NCBI GenBank assembly: GCA_019828545.1
Contig: JACVRA010000148.1
Coordinates: forward strand, 124,001-188,000
Direction of reading: 5' to 3'
Length of the DNA: 64,000 bases
Source of the DNA: Paracamarosporium sp. OC-R06-R3
Lineage: Eukaryota > Ascomycota > Dothideomycetes > Pleosporales > Didymosphaeriaceae
The position numbers were made by a program, and so were the translations under genes. This document shows positions 36,309 through 46,148 of this stretch, in pieces (the stretch's first letter is position 1; each line of letters opens with the position of its first letter). The notes beneath the pieces are model-generated. The model did not search any database, was not told where the DNA came from, and was given only the letters and a program-made list of their open reading frames with translations.

Positions 36309-37214
36309 TCACACAGCTGCCTCAGGCTTCGGATGCATCTGATGGTTCTCAGAATGGCCTCCAGTACCGCGTCCAGTAGTACCTTGCGGATTCTCGGTCG
36401 TGGTGCGCCATGCAGCACCGGCTGAAAACGGTGCGCCAGACCTCCTATGTTTTCGCAAAGTCAGAGCAAACAACACTAATGTCACCACGACTAAGATCCT
36501 GAATATCCGTCAGCTACTCTTGTATCCAGTCATGTCAAGGAGATTGAAGATGTAACGTAGTATGTGTTGTCTTACGATACACTATATAATCATATAGGGG
36601 AGGATAGGCTGCAATTGAACAATCAGACTCACCATTCCAGTGCTCCAATACCAGCAGCTGCCGCAATGGCGTCACGATGCCTCTTCCTCCTGTCCTTGAG
36701 ACAGTCAAGGTAACTATCATTCCATACGTCGTAGCCGTCGAGCGTAGTGGTATCGGTATGTTGCGCGGCGTTGTTTGAGCACTCGTCGATATCATGTAGA
36801 TTGATTCCGAGATAGAACAGCTTATACGCGCTAGCCCACGACGCGAGGTCGGCCCAGCAAGCGAGCCACCAGACGGCTTGGAAAAGCGAGAACATGAGGT
36901 ACACCCAGCCATTAAAGAGGGAAGTGACAAATTTGGTACTGGCGAGGTAATAACCTTCTGTTATGAAGATGGCAATCGACTGCAGTGATTGTGAGCATAC
37001 GTTTGTGTAGGACGTAGGTACATCAAAGAGAAATGGTGACTTGAAGACATACGCAAAAGATGGCATAGCCATTACCGGCGAAGAAGTCATTGAAGGTTGC
37101 GCCGTAAGCAGCGAGACCGAGGACAACGACTGCGATGATGATCTTTGCGATAACGATGAACTCGAACCAGAAGGGAACTCGAGGAATATGGTCATGATGC
37201 TGTGTTTCTGCCAT
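36309..37214 (-). CDS. MARVEL-like multi-pass membrane protein, 214 aa
   Basis: Three exons: 37214-37053, 36979-36633 and 36444-36309, with introns of 73 and 188 nt; 645 nt, frame kept. After a short His/Pro N-terminus, hydrophobic helices lie at about residues 14-40 (FEFIVIAKIIIAVVVLGLAAYG), 46-66, 70-85 and 86-112 (LMFSLFQAVWWLACWADLA). Then comes an acidic loop with one Cys (ECSNNAAQ) and a hydrophilic Gly/Thr-rich cytoplasmic tail ending KPEAAV. The size, four-helix layout and Trp/Ala-rich third and fourth helices fit fungal MARVEL-domain proteins of the plasma membrane or vesicles. The family call is by topology only. Confidence 0.75.
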
Positions 37215-37634
37215 ATTGTTCCTTGTCTTCTCGAATTCAGAAGATTGTGCTAGTGTATGTATTGAGAGTAGCAGCTGGAGTGGTCAGGCACAGCAGCATA
37301 CATATATGTATGAGAACGGCCTTCGCTTGGCTTTGCAACACCCACTTCAAGCCACCTTCTGTGGTATTTTTGTCACATAAAACGACTTCTCATTCTTATC
37401 AATTGATTCTGCGGCTACTAAGCTACGTTCATTGGTTGGGTGATCACTACCGTTGGGGGCTTGAACGCCTCAATCCGAGATACGATGCGGTGGTAGGGAG
37501 ATGCTCGTATTCCAACGAATGGTAAAAGTTGAGGCTTTTGGTAATAGCGACACATCCAATAAGCGACGAATGATCGACAGAAATATTCTACATTGGGTCC
37601 TGGAAAGTGAGCAGTTCACGAGAACTGGCTCCTC
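37215..37634. promoter_or_regulatory. 420-bp upstream region of the MARVEL-like gene
   Basis: Lies 5' of the membrane protein start and 3' of the broken ORF. A TACATATATGTATG stretch near 37299-37312 could act as a TATA element on the minus strand, about 90 bp upstream of the ATG. Confidence 0.35.
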
Positions 37635-38429
37635 TCAATATTCTAATTCCACATCTTTATCCTGGCTGTGCAGGAACGCCGTGGCCTCCTCGAAGACCTT
37701 TCTCGCCCTCCACTTCTCCCTCTCATACATTTCTGCATAGCTTTCCAGACAGGTCTCAAGCATCTCTTCGTACCAGTTGTCCTTTTCGAAAACGAAGAGG
37801 GATTCAGCCATCCGTACGAACTGCACCTTGGGTGCACAGAGAAGAACGAACAGCAATGCCTTGGTCCTGAAAATGTATGATGACTTCATGACCATCTGCC
37901 TCCAAAGATGTGACCGAAATCGGGCTTCGTCGTCACTCGTGAGGGTCCATGACTCTGTCGGGTGTCCATTTAGGTCGGCCAGCGGCTGCACGCGCATGAT
38001 CGCTGGAAGAGAAATACGAGGCAAATTGCTACGCGAAGTGAAATGATCAATCTTGATCTTCTTGAGGAAGGGGTCGGTGTTCCAGCGTAGGGTGTCGAAA
38101 TGTGGGTGCGTCTTTTGGCCGATACGATCGAGGCAGTGGTATAACACTTCGCGGGGGTCGTTCAGCTTCATGTTCTCTGCTCTAGTAACCGAATCCCAGT
38201 CTCCAAAGGCGAATTGGGCCAACTGAACACCGACTTTTCATTCTTCGACCGAGCTCGCCATCTCAATAGCATCGCGAAACATCCTCAGGCCCAAGTCTTC
38301 GAGCGCGGTGATTGTAGGAGGTAGAGACGGCGAGGGAGTCCTTGGGTGCAATCCACATGGCCTGCGTCGCAGATTTTCTTCATCAATGGGGTCGCAACCG
38401 TAATCTACCTCATCCGGAAGCCAGCTCAT
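37635..38429 (-). pseudogene. ORF broken by one in-frame TGA, about 264 codons, unrecognised
   Basis: One minus-strand frame reads protein-like from the ATG at 38429 (MSWLPDEVDYGCDP) through ALEDLGLRMFRDAIEMASSVEE, meets TGA at 38240-38238, then continues in the same frame (KVGVQLAQFAFGDWDSV) to a stop at 37635. No intron of plausible length removes the TGA in phase; one from a GTAGAT donor would delete conserved-looking sequence. A single change (TGG or CGA to TGA) explains it. The downstream part has aromatic-rich helices (LFVFEKDNWYEEMLETCL). The frame extends 5' of the ATG as FCTDLHHLPAYAT, so the original start may be lost. Alternatives: stop readthrough, or a sequencing error. Confidence 0.5.
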
Positions 38430-38439
38430 GGTGGCGTAG

Positions 38440-38843
38440 GCTGGAAGGTGATGAAGATCGGTGCAAAACTGCGTTCTGTGGTGGAAACAAGCAACGTCGT
38501 TACTATGACTGGATTGATATCAAGGAAAAAGCAAACCGCGTGTGATAGCTGCTCAAAGAATGTGAGGTGATGCTTCTGCCAGAAGAGTTCGAAACGGAGA
38601 TCTTGGGAAGCGCGCTAGTGCAAACAGCAGTCAATTTGGCGATGGGCAACAAACGAAAACGTGACCCTCATTGGAAGAGATATTAACCCGTCTACACATT
38701 GTTATAGGCTTAATCACGCTGCAATTTCAGATCTACGCGAGTGGATGATAGGACTCCCACCACAAGCACCAGATAGTACAGTTCCTCTTGAGATGCTAAG
38801 TGATGATGTTGCAACGAAGTTCGTAGATGGGGTCGCAAGATAG
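38440..38843 (+). pseudogene. Decayed coding remnant on the plus strand
   Basis: One frame reads RRYYDWIDIKEKANRV, then TGA TAG (38546-38551), then LLKECEVMLLPEEFETEILG and on to TAA near 38686. A shifted frame continues VTLIGRDINPSTHCYRLNH to a stop near 38843. The two adjacent stops would revert to Arg-Gln by C-to-T reversal, and a 1-nt shift would join the rest, as in a RIP-altered or decayed gene. An alternative 70-nt intron ending at that TAG is possible. It overlaps the antisense of the 5' end of the minus-strand pseudogene. Confidence 0.35.
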
Positions 38844-39138
38844 AGATTTTTTGAAGTATTGAAACAGTTCACACAAACTCGGGGGAATTTCCACTAGGCA
38901 TATATTCTGTTGTGACCCAAGCGTTGTCATGTTGCTTCTCCATCCCTTCACCACATGATTGGCAGAAGGCACCTATCACCTCCCATTCACTTACCAAATT
39001 GAGTCAACCGCTGAGAACTAGCTTCTGAACTAGAGACTTCACAGCAGCTTTTACGATAAATTAGCAGCTCAACTCCACCCCATAAACAACAAAGCCACCA
39101 GTTGATTATCTTCTCATCTACGCCAACCTTCTTACAAG

Positions 39139-39526
39139 ATGGCCACGCAAGCACTTCCGGACCGAAAAAATCATGCCCAAGTACAACTTCTGGCTGAATC
39201 AATCAATATCTTGATCTGGTTCATTGCAATTGCAAATGATATCCCCGCAAGAACCGGTTTCCCAGACCTCGTTGGCATCACTATCAATCCAGAAGTTGTG
39301 GATGGATGCCCAATGTCATGGCAAAAAATAGTAGAGAATACCTTCACCAAGACGCAGTTCGACTCTGTAATGCAGCGCAGCAACGCGGCTGAGAGCGAGA
39401 ATGGCGGCTGGGACCCTATAAAGGGCGCGACTCGGAATCGTAAGTGAGAGTGCGATTTGGGTTTCGTATCTAATATTGGGAACAGTTCTAGATGCGATCA
39501 GAATCATGGAGTTGAGCGGGGCCTGA
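39139..39526 (+). CDS. Small unrecognised protein, 113 aa
   Basis: Two exons: 39139-39439 and 39486-39526, with a 46-nt intron (GTAAGT...GGGAACAG, ATCTAATA branch); phase kept (342 nt). Starts MATQALPDRKN in a good context (ACAAGATGGCC). A hydrophobic helix at about residues 20-34 (INILIWFIAIAN) is followed by a mixed region with one Cys (GCPMSWQKIVENTF). No known domain. The clean splice signals are the main support. Confidence 0.5.
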
Positions 39527-40604
39527 GTACATGACCAGGGTTTCTCTGTAAGGTTTGTGTTCCTTGTTACCTATTCAATGGTACTTCCTATAAACAAAGG
39601 CTTACTCTCTCTCGCAACTGCAGCTTGTGGTCAGTCTAGGCTACATTCGCCGTCTCAATCAGCGAGGTGGCAATCTAAGCCAATCTGGTACTAAAGGCTC
39701 TCTCCCGGATCTACGGCTCAGCATGTCCAGTCTTAGCTCTCAATGTTAGTAGGGAATATGCCCAGAAGGTTTGCATCGTTATAATAGACTTAGGAGTATC
39801 CTAAGGTGCTCTATCGGTCGTCTGGACGCAGTCCTGGGTGTTTGCAATCTTTCTCTTCGTTATGCTTCCATACAAAGGCAGGTCGTAATATGGTATTACA
39901 GTGCGCTAGAGCTAGAACAGGGAAGGTGACAGCCCTCCCAAACCTCAACCAAGCATGTTGATTTAATCTCCCCGAATAACCGTTGTTAACATCCACAATC
40001 TCGTTTTTAATAACTGATGATAGTCAGTTGGTTAGAGGGACGTTCTCATTGTAAGACCTCGATTATTATACTCTAGCACCCTCATAGCATCTTACCCTCC
40101 CTATTCCATTGACCGCGCCTGTAGGTTGTAGTAGCTTCCCGAATCCCAAAACACCACGTAGATTACTCAACAGTAATATGGAATCTAAGTTTCCTCCATT
40201 GCTGTTAGAGATGTGTTGTACAAGTTCCGACTCGACATTCCAGACGTTCGAGATGGTCTCGTTTCAGCAGCGTTTCCAGCTGTACAGGATGACCACCAGG
40301 CACACCGACGCTGAGTTTGACACCCAGGCCCCACCGGAAGCGCGACCTTACATGCTTGAGGAAGCTATCTGGAACATCCTGACTTTAGCTACGAAATACC
40401 TCCGCTTCTGGTGCGGATACGGTCGAACCGAATCTTGTTTTACGAGATGCTTCATAAACACTGATGCTTAGCAAAGCTTATCACATTTTCTTTTTCTCTT
40501 TAAGCTTAACTCTTGTCTTGATGCGCGAAATCTTTCATTTTTTGAATCTCTTCGTATGCATACCATTTTGCAATCTTATTTGCTACTACTTCTCAACGAG
40601 CACC
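39527..40604. other. Intergenic, 1.1 kb, with a tRNA-like fragment
   Basis: At 40017-40065 a sequence resembles a tRNA D-arm/A-box and anticodon arm (GTCAGTTGGTTAGAG, then CATTGTAAG), but the acceptor stem and a good B box are absent, so no tRNA is called. A 120-codon plus frame at 40109-40471 has protein-like patches (RPYMLEEAIWNILTLATKYL) without a clear gene structure. Confidence 0.4.
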
Positions 40605-41123
40605 ATGCAGTACTTCATGCTACTCTTCCCAATTGCAACAGCCATGGCATTCCCATCTTTGCAAACAACAGCTTTGAATAGTGCATGTAACACCCAACAG
40701 ACAGCTCTTCTAGCCGACGGTATCCAGCGAAATATCGATCTTCAAATGGATGAACTCAAATCACTCAAAACCCTTCAGTATCTTGCCAAAACGGGAGAAA
40801 CCACTCTGCGCGCTGCAAACTCGACATCCGACCCTGTTTACACCGTCCAACAATCCTCGATATCAAAGCTCCAACAGCAAGCTATCGACGTACGGACCGA
40901 GAACCAGAGAATCGCGCAAAACATGGATAGTCCGAGCGCGCTACAGAGAGGCCTGGCGATGGTTGCGATCGAGCAGAATATGTCAAAGGTGCAGTTGAAG
41001 GGATTAGTTGCGGGAAAGAACGATACGGCTATATTGGCGGTGATGGTAAAGGATACGGAAGACGGGATGAAGTTGAATGAAGAGAATCTGAAAATGGCAA
41101 AGAGTCAGTGTGGGGAAAAGTAG
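40605..41123 (+). CDS. Putative secreted helical protein, 172 aa
   Basis: The ATG at 40605 (ACCATGC context) starts a clear signal peptide: MQYFMLLFPIATAMAFPSLQ, with likely cleavage near residue 15-20. The mature part is almost wholly predicted-helical and amphipathic, rich in Gln/Leu/Lys (for example LADGIQRNIDLQMDELKSLK), with two Cys (about residues 28 and 169) that could tie the two ends together, and two N-glycosylation sequons (NST near residue 82; NDT near 142). Single exon. The frame is open further upstream (from 40464), but that part is low-quality. No family recognised. Secreted small proteins like this include cell-wall proteins and effector candidates; nothing here decides which. 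Confidence 0.7.
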   Translation: MQYFMLLFPIATAMAFPSLQTTALNSACNTQQTALLADGIQRNIDLQMDELKSLKTLQYLAKTGETTLRAANSTSDPVYTVQQSSISKLQQQAIDVRTENQRIAQNMDSPSALQRGLAMVAIEQNMSKVQLKGLVAGKNDTAILAVMVKDTEDGMKLNEENLKMAKSQCGEK

Positions 41124-41539
41124 ACAGGAGAACTCGTCAACAACGTGGCCAATGGCGCGATGTATCTCTTTGCATTATACGGATATTGTGTCGTTCGGAC
41201 CATGGATAATAGCTAGAATGAAGCTAATCCTAAGCCGTTCATACCGTCGAGTTCAATGACCCCAGAGTGGCTGCTCAACACTGGCTACTTGGAGATGTTT
41301 ACGGAATCTATTGTTCGTTTTGTAAAACGTAGGCGATTTTTGCAACCTAAAGTTACCTCCCTAAGCATGGTTTGTGCTTACTAGCCATCAAGCATATACT
41401 AACGCGCCCAGTGACGTCGTTTGCCAGCAGCACTGCACCAACACACCAACACCCACGACCAAAATCGCTGCAGCTACAACATATTACATCGATTCTGCTC
41501 ATTCACAAATCCGATCCTCTCAAAGAAATTACTATCGCA
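41124..41539. other. Intergenic, 416 bp
   Basis: 3' flank of the secreted protein, leading into the decayed gene. Nothing specific recognised. Confidence 0.4.
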
Positions 41540-42087
41540 TTCTGCCCTCCTTGGCTCGCCGTGCTCAACTATCGTAGATCCCACCACAAGCAATCGAGCC
41601 TTGAGACCGCGAACCTTCGAAATCAAACCCCATTATCGGAACCGCGTCCATTACCTATATTGTTGTCACCAAGGCAGATTTCGATGGTAGAGCACATACT
41701 CGATCACTCGATACTAGCCTCGACAAGCACCTCGCCGTCTACTACCCACGTGTTTCCACACCAAAGAATAGCCTTGAGTACGGCTACGCCAAATACATAC
41801 TCCTCTGCACCTTGGGTGATTCTTATTGTTTTGCAGGGCCTCCATTAATGCCCGCTACAGAGACCCCGATCTCTGCTTTGATGTTGTGTACCGCATCGGA
41901 CCACAGACAGATAATTGCATAACGGCGCACGACACCCACTCTGATTAAGATGCTGGTGAGTGCAAGGGATTTGGGGTTGTTAGTGATTTTTCATGCAGAT
42001 ACCATGGAGGAAGTAGCCTTGAGCAGCAGGCCAGAAATGTCACAGCGGAGAATCACAGATGGAAGGGCGCATGAGTTCGATTTTTAA
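41540..42087 (+). pseudogene. Probable decayed gene with intact splice sites but in-frame stops
   Basis: Frames read IVDPTTSNRALRPRTFEIKP, then IIGTASITYIVVTKADFDG through VYYPRVSTPKNSLE. A 59-nt candidate intron (41778-41836) joins in phase to ASINARYRDPDLCFDVVYRIG, which reaches TAA at 41946-41948. The same frame then crosses an excellent 43-nt intron (41956-41998, GTGAGT...TTCATGCAG) to TMEEVALSSRPEMSQRR and ends at TAA 42085-42087. A TGA at 41602-41604 interrupts the earlier part. TGA and TAA could come from CGA and CAA by C-to-T change. Product unknown; the 5' end is not resolved. Confidence 0.4.
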
Positions 42088-42741
42088 GCAAAAAGATCTA
42101 CTTTGTGTCCACAGATGCCACCAATGAGATAATATCCGAGCGCACATTGACGGTACGCTGAGGAATGCCGAGTCTCTCGCCTTTCCATCCAGCGTTATAC
42201 TTTCGCGGCGAGCCTTCGCTGTATCTAGATCGACCCTCCCTACACAACTACCGATGAACCCTCCCGCAAGCTATCTCTAAGGAACGATCATGAGCGTCTG
42301 AAGATAACTTTCAGAATACATTCTCGAGCAAACTATCCGAATCAGATATTCCGCTCTTTTGGCCAGCCTTGGCCAACTCGAGCAACATAAGGTACATTCA
42401 ATTGATAGCGATACCTATGCAGCGGATGAAAGGTTTAGGTATGGATGGCGAACGCAGTACACAAATTGCAGAGCTATAATTTAGTGCTATAAAGTCTCTG
42501 GCCAAGAAATACAGAGACGCATAGATTATAGTGGAGGTACACATTTGCGACACAGCAATGCAAGGAGAAATGGAAGAATATAGGAAGAAGTGCGTGGATC
42601 CCGCATGTTTTGCTTGGATTGTGTACTGTCGTTGGAGATCCAATATCCCAGGTCCAACACTACCCAGATGTCATGACATCTCAGAGAGGACCTTCGACTC
42701 AAAAATTCACCCGAGAATCATTTCTTGACCTATGAACTGAG
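42088..42741. other. Intergenic, 654 bp
   Basis: Lies between the decayed gene and the 3' end of the metalloprotease. No gene seen. Confidence 0.5.
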
Positions 42742-44059
42742 TCACGCCAAAGAAAGATTACCTGCCTGGACATCACCTGGAGGATTGCGATCCCACGGAT
42801 AGTAAGTCCTGACAAAAGCTAGATCGCCAGCACTAGGATTCAAGTTAGGATCTAGTGCCTCTCCTCTGTCGTCATTGTCGTTGATCTTGAGGACAAGTGA
42901 GCACTCTGCTGGATTGTTTGGACACTTTGTCGGATCGTTCCTGTCGAAATTTTCCGATACTGTGCTGTCGTAGTGCATGACAGAAAGTATATCGTAGTTT
43001 CCAAGAGGGGAAGCGCCCGTCAACTTGACGTCCGCAAAAACATCTTTGCCGAAGTCTGAGCCGAAGAAGTTGTAAAGCCTTGCAAACAAAAAGTCATTGC
43101 ATAGTCTGTTTTCTAACTCCCTGTCGGTCATCCAGCGATTACCCAAGTCAACTCGTGCCTTTTGGAAGCTGCGTCCAAAACCCAGGGTTTTGTCGCAACG
43201 GTATATGACATATTGATCACCTATGGGATATATTATTATGAAATAATCAATCCGAAACACTTGATAATACGTACGATCTGGTCGTTGATGCTCATGTAGG
43301 AGACCGAGAACTTCCGTACGTTAACAACATTTCAGTTTAGTTGGTAGAGACGCGCACCATGGCCCAGCTAGATATATCGATAGTAATTAGCAGAATGTCT
43401 AAACAAGTATCTATAACGTACCTCATGAATATATCTGTGAAGGTATACCGGGTTTCGGTACGAACTCAAATGCAAACGATGGCGGTCTGGGGCATCGAAT
43501 ATGCCGAAAAAGGGCACCGAAGGAGGTTTATACCCAGTAGTGGCACTGGATGACCCAGAATCAAACCAGTGTATAGCCAGAGTATCTCGGCTCACGTCTG
43601 GATTCCACTGCATGTCGTACTGTCCATTCTGATTGCGTCGATACCAGGTGCAACAGAATATCTCTTCGTTTCTTAGCCCTCGAACCTCTTGGAAGACAAG
43701 GTTGTGACCCGTTGCAGGAGAAGCTGGCCCTCCAAGGGCTTCTATCCACGCTATCATAGCGGCCTCGACCTTGACCTGAAGTTGTGTCTTAGACAAGGGA
43801 TCCACGTAGCAGTACCTCACTACGTTGCGACCGCCGTCACTCTGTGTCAAGGGTCAGCGGCAAATGAACGTGCCATAGGGTAATCATGTCCTTGTACAAT
43901 AGGCCAAATCGTGATGGGTCCGGCTACGACTTTGCCGAGAGCGCGAGCTTCTATGTGCACATGTTCAGAAGTGTTGAAAGCCACAGCAGCCGCGAAGACA
44001 TGGGTGACAACTGCCAAGACAGTCGACAGAACAGCGAGGAGTCGCATACTGAGCGACAT
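42742..44059 (-). CDS. Astacin-type (M12A-like) secreted zinc metalloprotease, 368 aa
   Basis: Five exons: 44059-43898, 43841-43422, 43367-43358, 43310-43275 and 43220-42742, with introns of 56, 54, 47 and 54 nt; 1107 nt, frame kept. Starts with a signal peptide (MSLSMRLLAVLSTVLAVVTHVFAA). The joined exons give HELGHVLGLLHEHQRPDR at residues 193-210: zinc ligands H193, H197 and H203, catalytic E194, and the astacin H-E-x-x-R-x-D/P-R extension. The Met-turn is SVMHYDS (M291, Y293), as expected for astacins. The LGH part comes from a 10-nt exon. An N-terminal stretch (about residues 25-60) probably acts as propeptide. It should cut proteins outside the cell. No C-terminal EGF, CUB or ShK domain follows. 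Confidence 0.9.
43358..43367 (-). other. 10-nt microexon in the metalloprotease zinc motif
   Basis: CTGGGCCATG lies between a TATATCTAG acceptor and a GTGCGC donor. Only with it included do exon 2 (ending His-Glu) and exon 4 (starting TT CTC GGT) join in frame to make HELGHVLGLLHEH. Confidence 0.85.
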
Positions 44060-44429
44060 AACGAGCAATTGCGCGCTGCTCAAGAGGAAGGCAGGAACGA
44101 GAAAGAGGTATTAGCCGCAAGCTGTATAGAAGGTGAGTAGGTAAGAGCAAGGAGGATCGGGCAACCGCGTACTGGAAGCTAGATTGTCCGGAAGCAAGTC
44201 GCAAGCGTTGGCTGGCAGGTTGACAATGGCAAGGGCGTGGTGAAGGAAGCAGGTGCGACCTTGTTGCCTCTCGCGCGTGCTCGATGACGACAGGTCGCGT
44301 ACCTTCCTCATATGGTGTATTAATCGCTACAGCAGTACGAAGAGTATTGATGGTGGTATACAATGTTTATATGCCATACATGTACAAATGTCAATTCCCT
44401 CTCCCGATATCATACAACAATTGCCCCCT
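44060..44429. promoter_or_regulatory. 370-bp upstream region of the metalloprotease
   Basis: Between the 3' end of MRP51 and the protease ATG, both on the minus strand. Pyrimidine-rich on the plus strand near 44440 at the MRP51 end. No distinct TATA element recognised. Confidence 0.35.
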
Positions 44430-46148
44430 CTATCTCCTCCTAGTCCTTCTCTTCTCCTCTTCTCCTCTTATCGCCTGTCCCACGCCCGGCCTCATCTCAT
44501 CAAAGCTCCGTGTCTCGTCCACTGGCTGACCTGCGTTCTTGGCTGTTCCGGACGCGAACGGATTTGCGTTGGCCTCCGATGCAAATTGAAGGAATTGCTG
44601 CGCTTGAGGGCTCTGCTCATCGAGCTCTGTACCACTCCTGCCCGATGCCAAATTCCTCAGAACGTTTTCTGGACTTTCTTCTGACACTGTCCGCATGGGA
44701 GGCCGGTCTTCAAGTGCGCCGTTGGCGACCTGGACCTCTGCACCGACAGAGCGTTCCAGCTTGATATGGATTCGCCCATCGTTCGTGACAGATCCAAAGC
44801 GGGGCAAAACATTGACCTTAGCGCCGCCTTCAGTATGGACATCGATGTCGTAGGCAGCATCTTCATTGGCACGGAAACCACCCTTTCTTTCGCCTGTGGC
44901 GACGTATTCGTCGCTCGTGACGAAACCTGCAACACCGAGCTTCGCGGTTGTCTCTCTGCTTGCCGTCCGAGATTCGATAACGCGGGCTTTGACTGGCGCG
45001 CGTTCGCCTTGGGGACCGAGGATGGGATGGTTGTTCAGGTATGCGTTTGTGCGGAGGTAGCCTAGACCGGCAGATGGATGTGTGGATAGAGGTGCAACGT
45101 CGTCGTCGAAGCGGTACCTCACGACATCGTCGCTCTTGGCGTCCGCAGAAAATGTCGTGTCTTTGAGTTTGATGGTTGGAATGCGGAGGAAAGGCACGAT
45201 GAGGCGCTGAACTAGGCGTGACTGGAGAGGATTGACAGCGGCTTCACTGCGAAGCTTCTTAATGCCCGCGTCAACATCCTCCTTGGAGATATTGGCCCAT
45301 TCTTTGGCCTGCTCAGCGATATATTCTGGGTCTTCTTGCCGCTCGAGGTGTGCGTCAAGATCCAAGGGGTCCTCGGGCGCTTTGGTTTTTGAGGCTACTT
45401 GACGCGAGGTGTAGATTTCATTCTTCACATAATGACGCAGGTATTTATTGAACTCAGCCTTCCGGGTGGATAGTTGCTGGGTCATGTATCTTGTGAACTC
45501 ATCGGCACTCATTCCGGGCAGCCATGGGCCTTCGTGTTTCCACCGGCGAGCATTATGGCGGGCCATGTCGGGCTGGGGTAGGTTGAACGGTTTGAAAGTG
45601 TGGTCGCCTTTCTCCCTACGGCTGGCGGCATTCTCAAGCACACTTTGCTTGATGGCTTCAAGGACCGCGCCGGCCTCATCAAGACCCTCTTCCTCTTCGT
45701 ACGATGTCACATCAGACCGACGCTCGAATGCACCAGCTGCCGGCAATCCCAAGGCTTGCTCTCGCATAGCAGCCATGCCCTTCATCATGGGTACCGATAG
45801 CTCCTCGAACTTTTGCCGTGTCCGTACATGGTCTGCTGCCGAGTCGAAATCGGTAATGTGTTCGATGGTGTCCAGCTGCTTCACCCTGACGACGGGACTG
45901 CTCGTCTGCACCAGATGTGATCGCGAGGGAAGCGGCCTTTTCAGACCCCAATCTCCACGTGCAAGTGACTTCGGTGTGGTCGCAATCGCTTGATGCGTCG
46001 GATATGGGAGGGTCGCGGTATCGGAAACTTTTTGGGTGCCGGCACCTTCGCCGACCTGGGGGCGCGGGAGAGGGTTCGGAAGGGAGAAGAGGCGCGAATT
46101 GCGTAGCAAATTGGCCGTGGGCGACAGACTCTGCCGTCGAAGAGCCAT
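44430..46148 (-). CDS. MRP51: Mitochondrial small-subunit ribosomal protein Mrp51, 572 aa
   Basis: Single exon starting MALRRQSLSPTANLLRNSRLFSLPNPLPRP: basic, with no acidic residues for about 33 positions, a good mitochondrial targeting sequence. The Mrp51 signature is the block ARGDWGLKRPLPSRSHLVQT with VVRVKQLDTIEHITDFDSAADHVRTRQKF (about residues 63-113). Further conserved blocks are GPWLPGMSADEFTRYM and the C-terminal region near VNVLPRFGSVTNDGRIHIKL. Mrp51 is a 37S mitoribosome protein related to bacterial bS1 in position and needed for translation of mitochondrial mRNAs. The C-terminus is charged and low-complexity, longer than in yeast, as is usual in filamentous fungi. Confidence 0.93.
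   Translation of the reverse strand: MALRRQSLSPTANLLRNSRLFSLPNPLPRPQVGEGAGTQKVSDTATLPYPTHQAIATTPKSLARGDWGLKRPLPSRSHLVQTSSPVVRVKQLDTIEHITDFDSAADHVRTRQKFEELSVPMMKGMAAMREQALGLPAAGAFERRSDVTSYEEEEGLDEAGAVLEAIKQSVLENAASRREKGDHTFKPFNLPQPDMARHNARRWKHEGPWLPGMSADEFTRYMTQQLSTRKAEFNKYLRHYVKNEIYTSRQVASKTKAPEDPLDLDAHLERQEDPEYIAEQAKEWANISKEDVDAGIKKLRSEAAVNPLQSRLVQRLIVPFLRIPTIKLKDTTFSADAKSDDVVRYRFDDDVAPLSTHPSAGLGYLRTNAYLNNHPILGPQGERAPVKARVIESRTASRETTAKLGVAGFVTSDEYVATGERKGGFRANEDAAYDIDVHTEGGAKVNVLPRFGSVTNDGRIHIKLERSVGAEVQVANGALEDRPPMRTVSEESPENVLRNLASGRSGTELDEQSPQAQQFLQFASEANANPFASGTAKNAGQPVDETRSFDEMRPGVGQAIRGEEEKRRTRRR

Noticed and set aside
38430..38630. Minus-strand hydrophobic reading (LRFELFWQKHHLTFFEQLSH) as an upstream exon of the broken ORF
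   Set aside because: It is the reverse reading of the better plus-strand Lys/Glu-rich remnant, and the splice phases fit only one strained intron.
40109..40471. 120-codon plus-strand frame
   Set aside because: Only a short segment looks like protein; the start context is poor and there is no homology cue.
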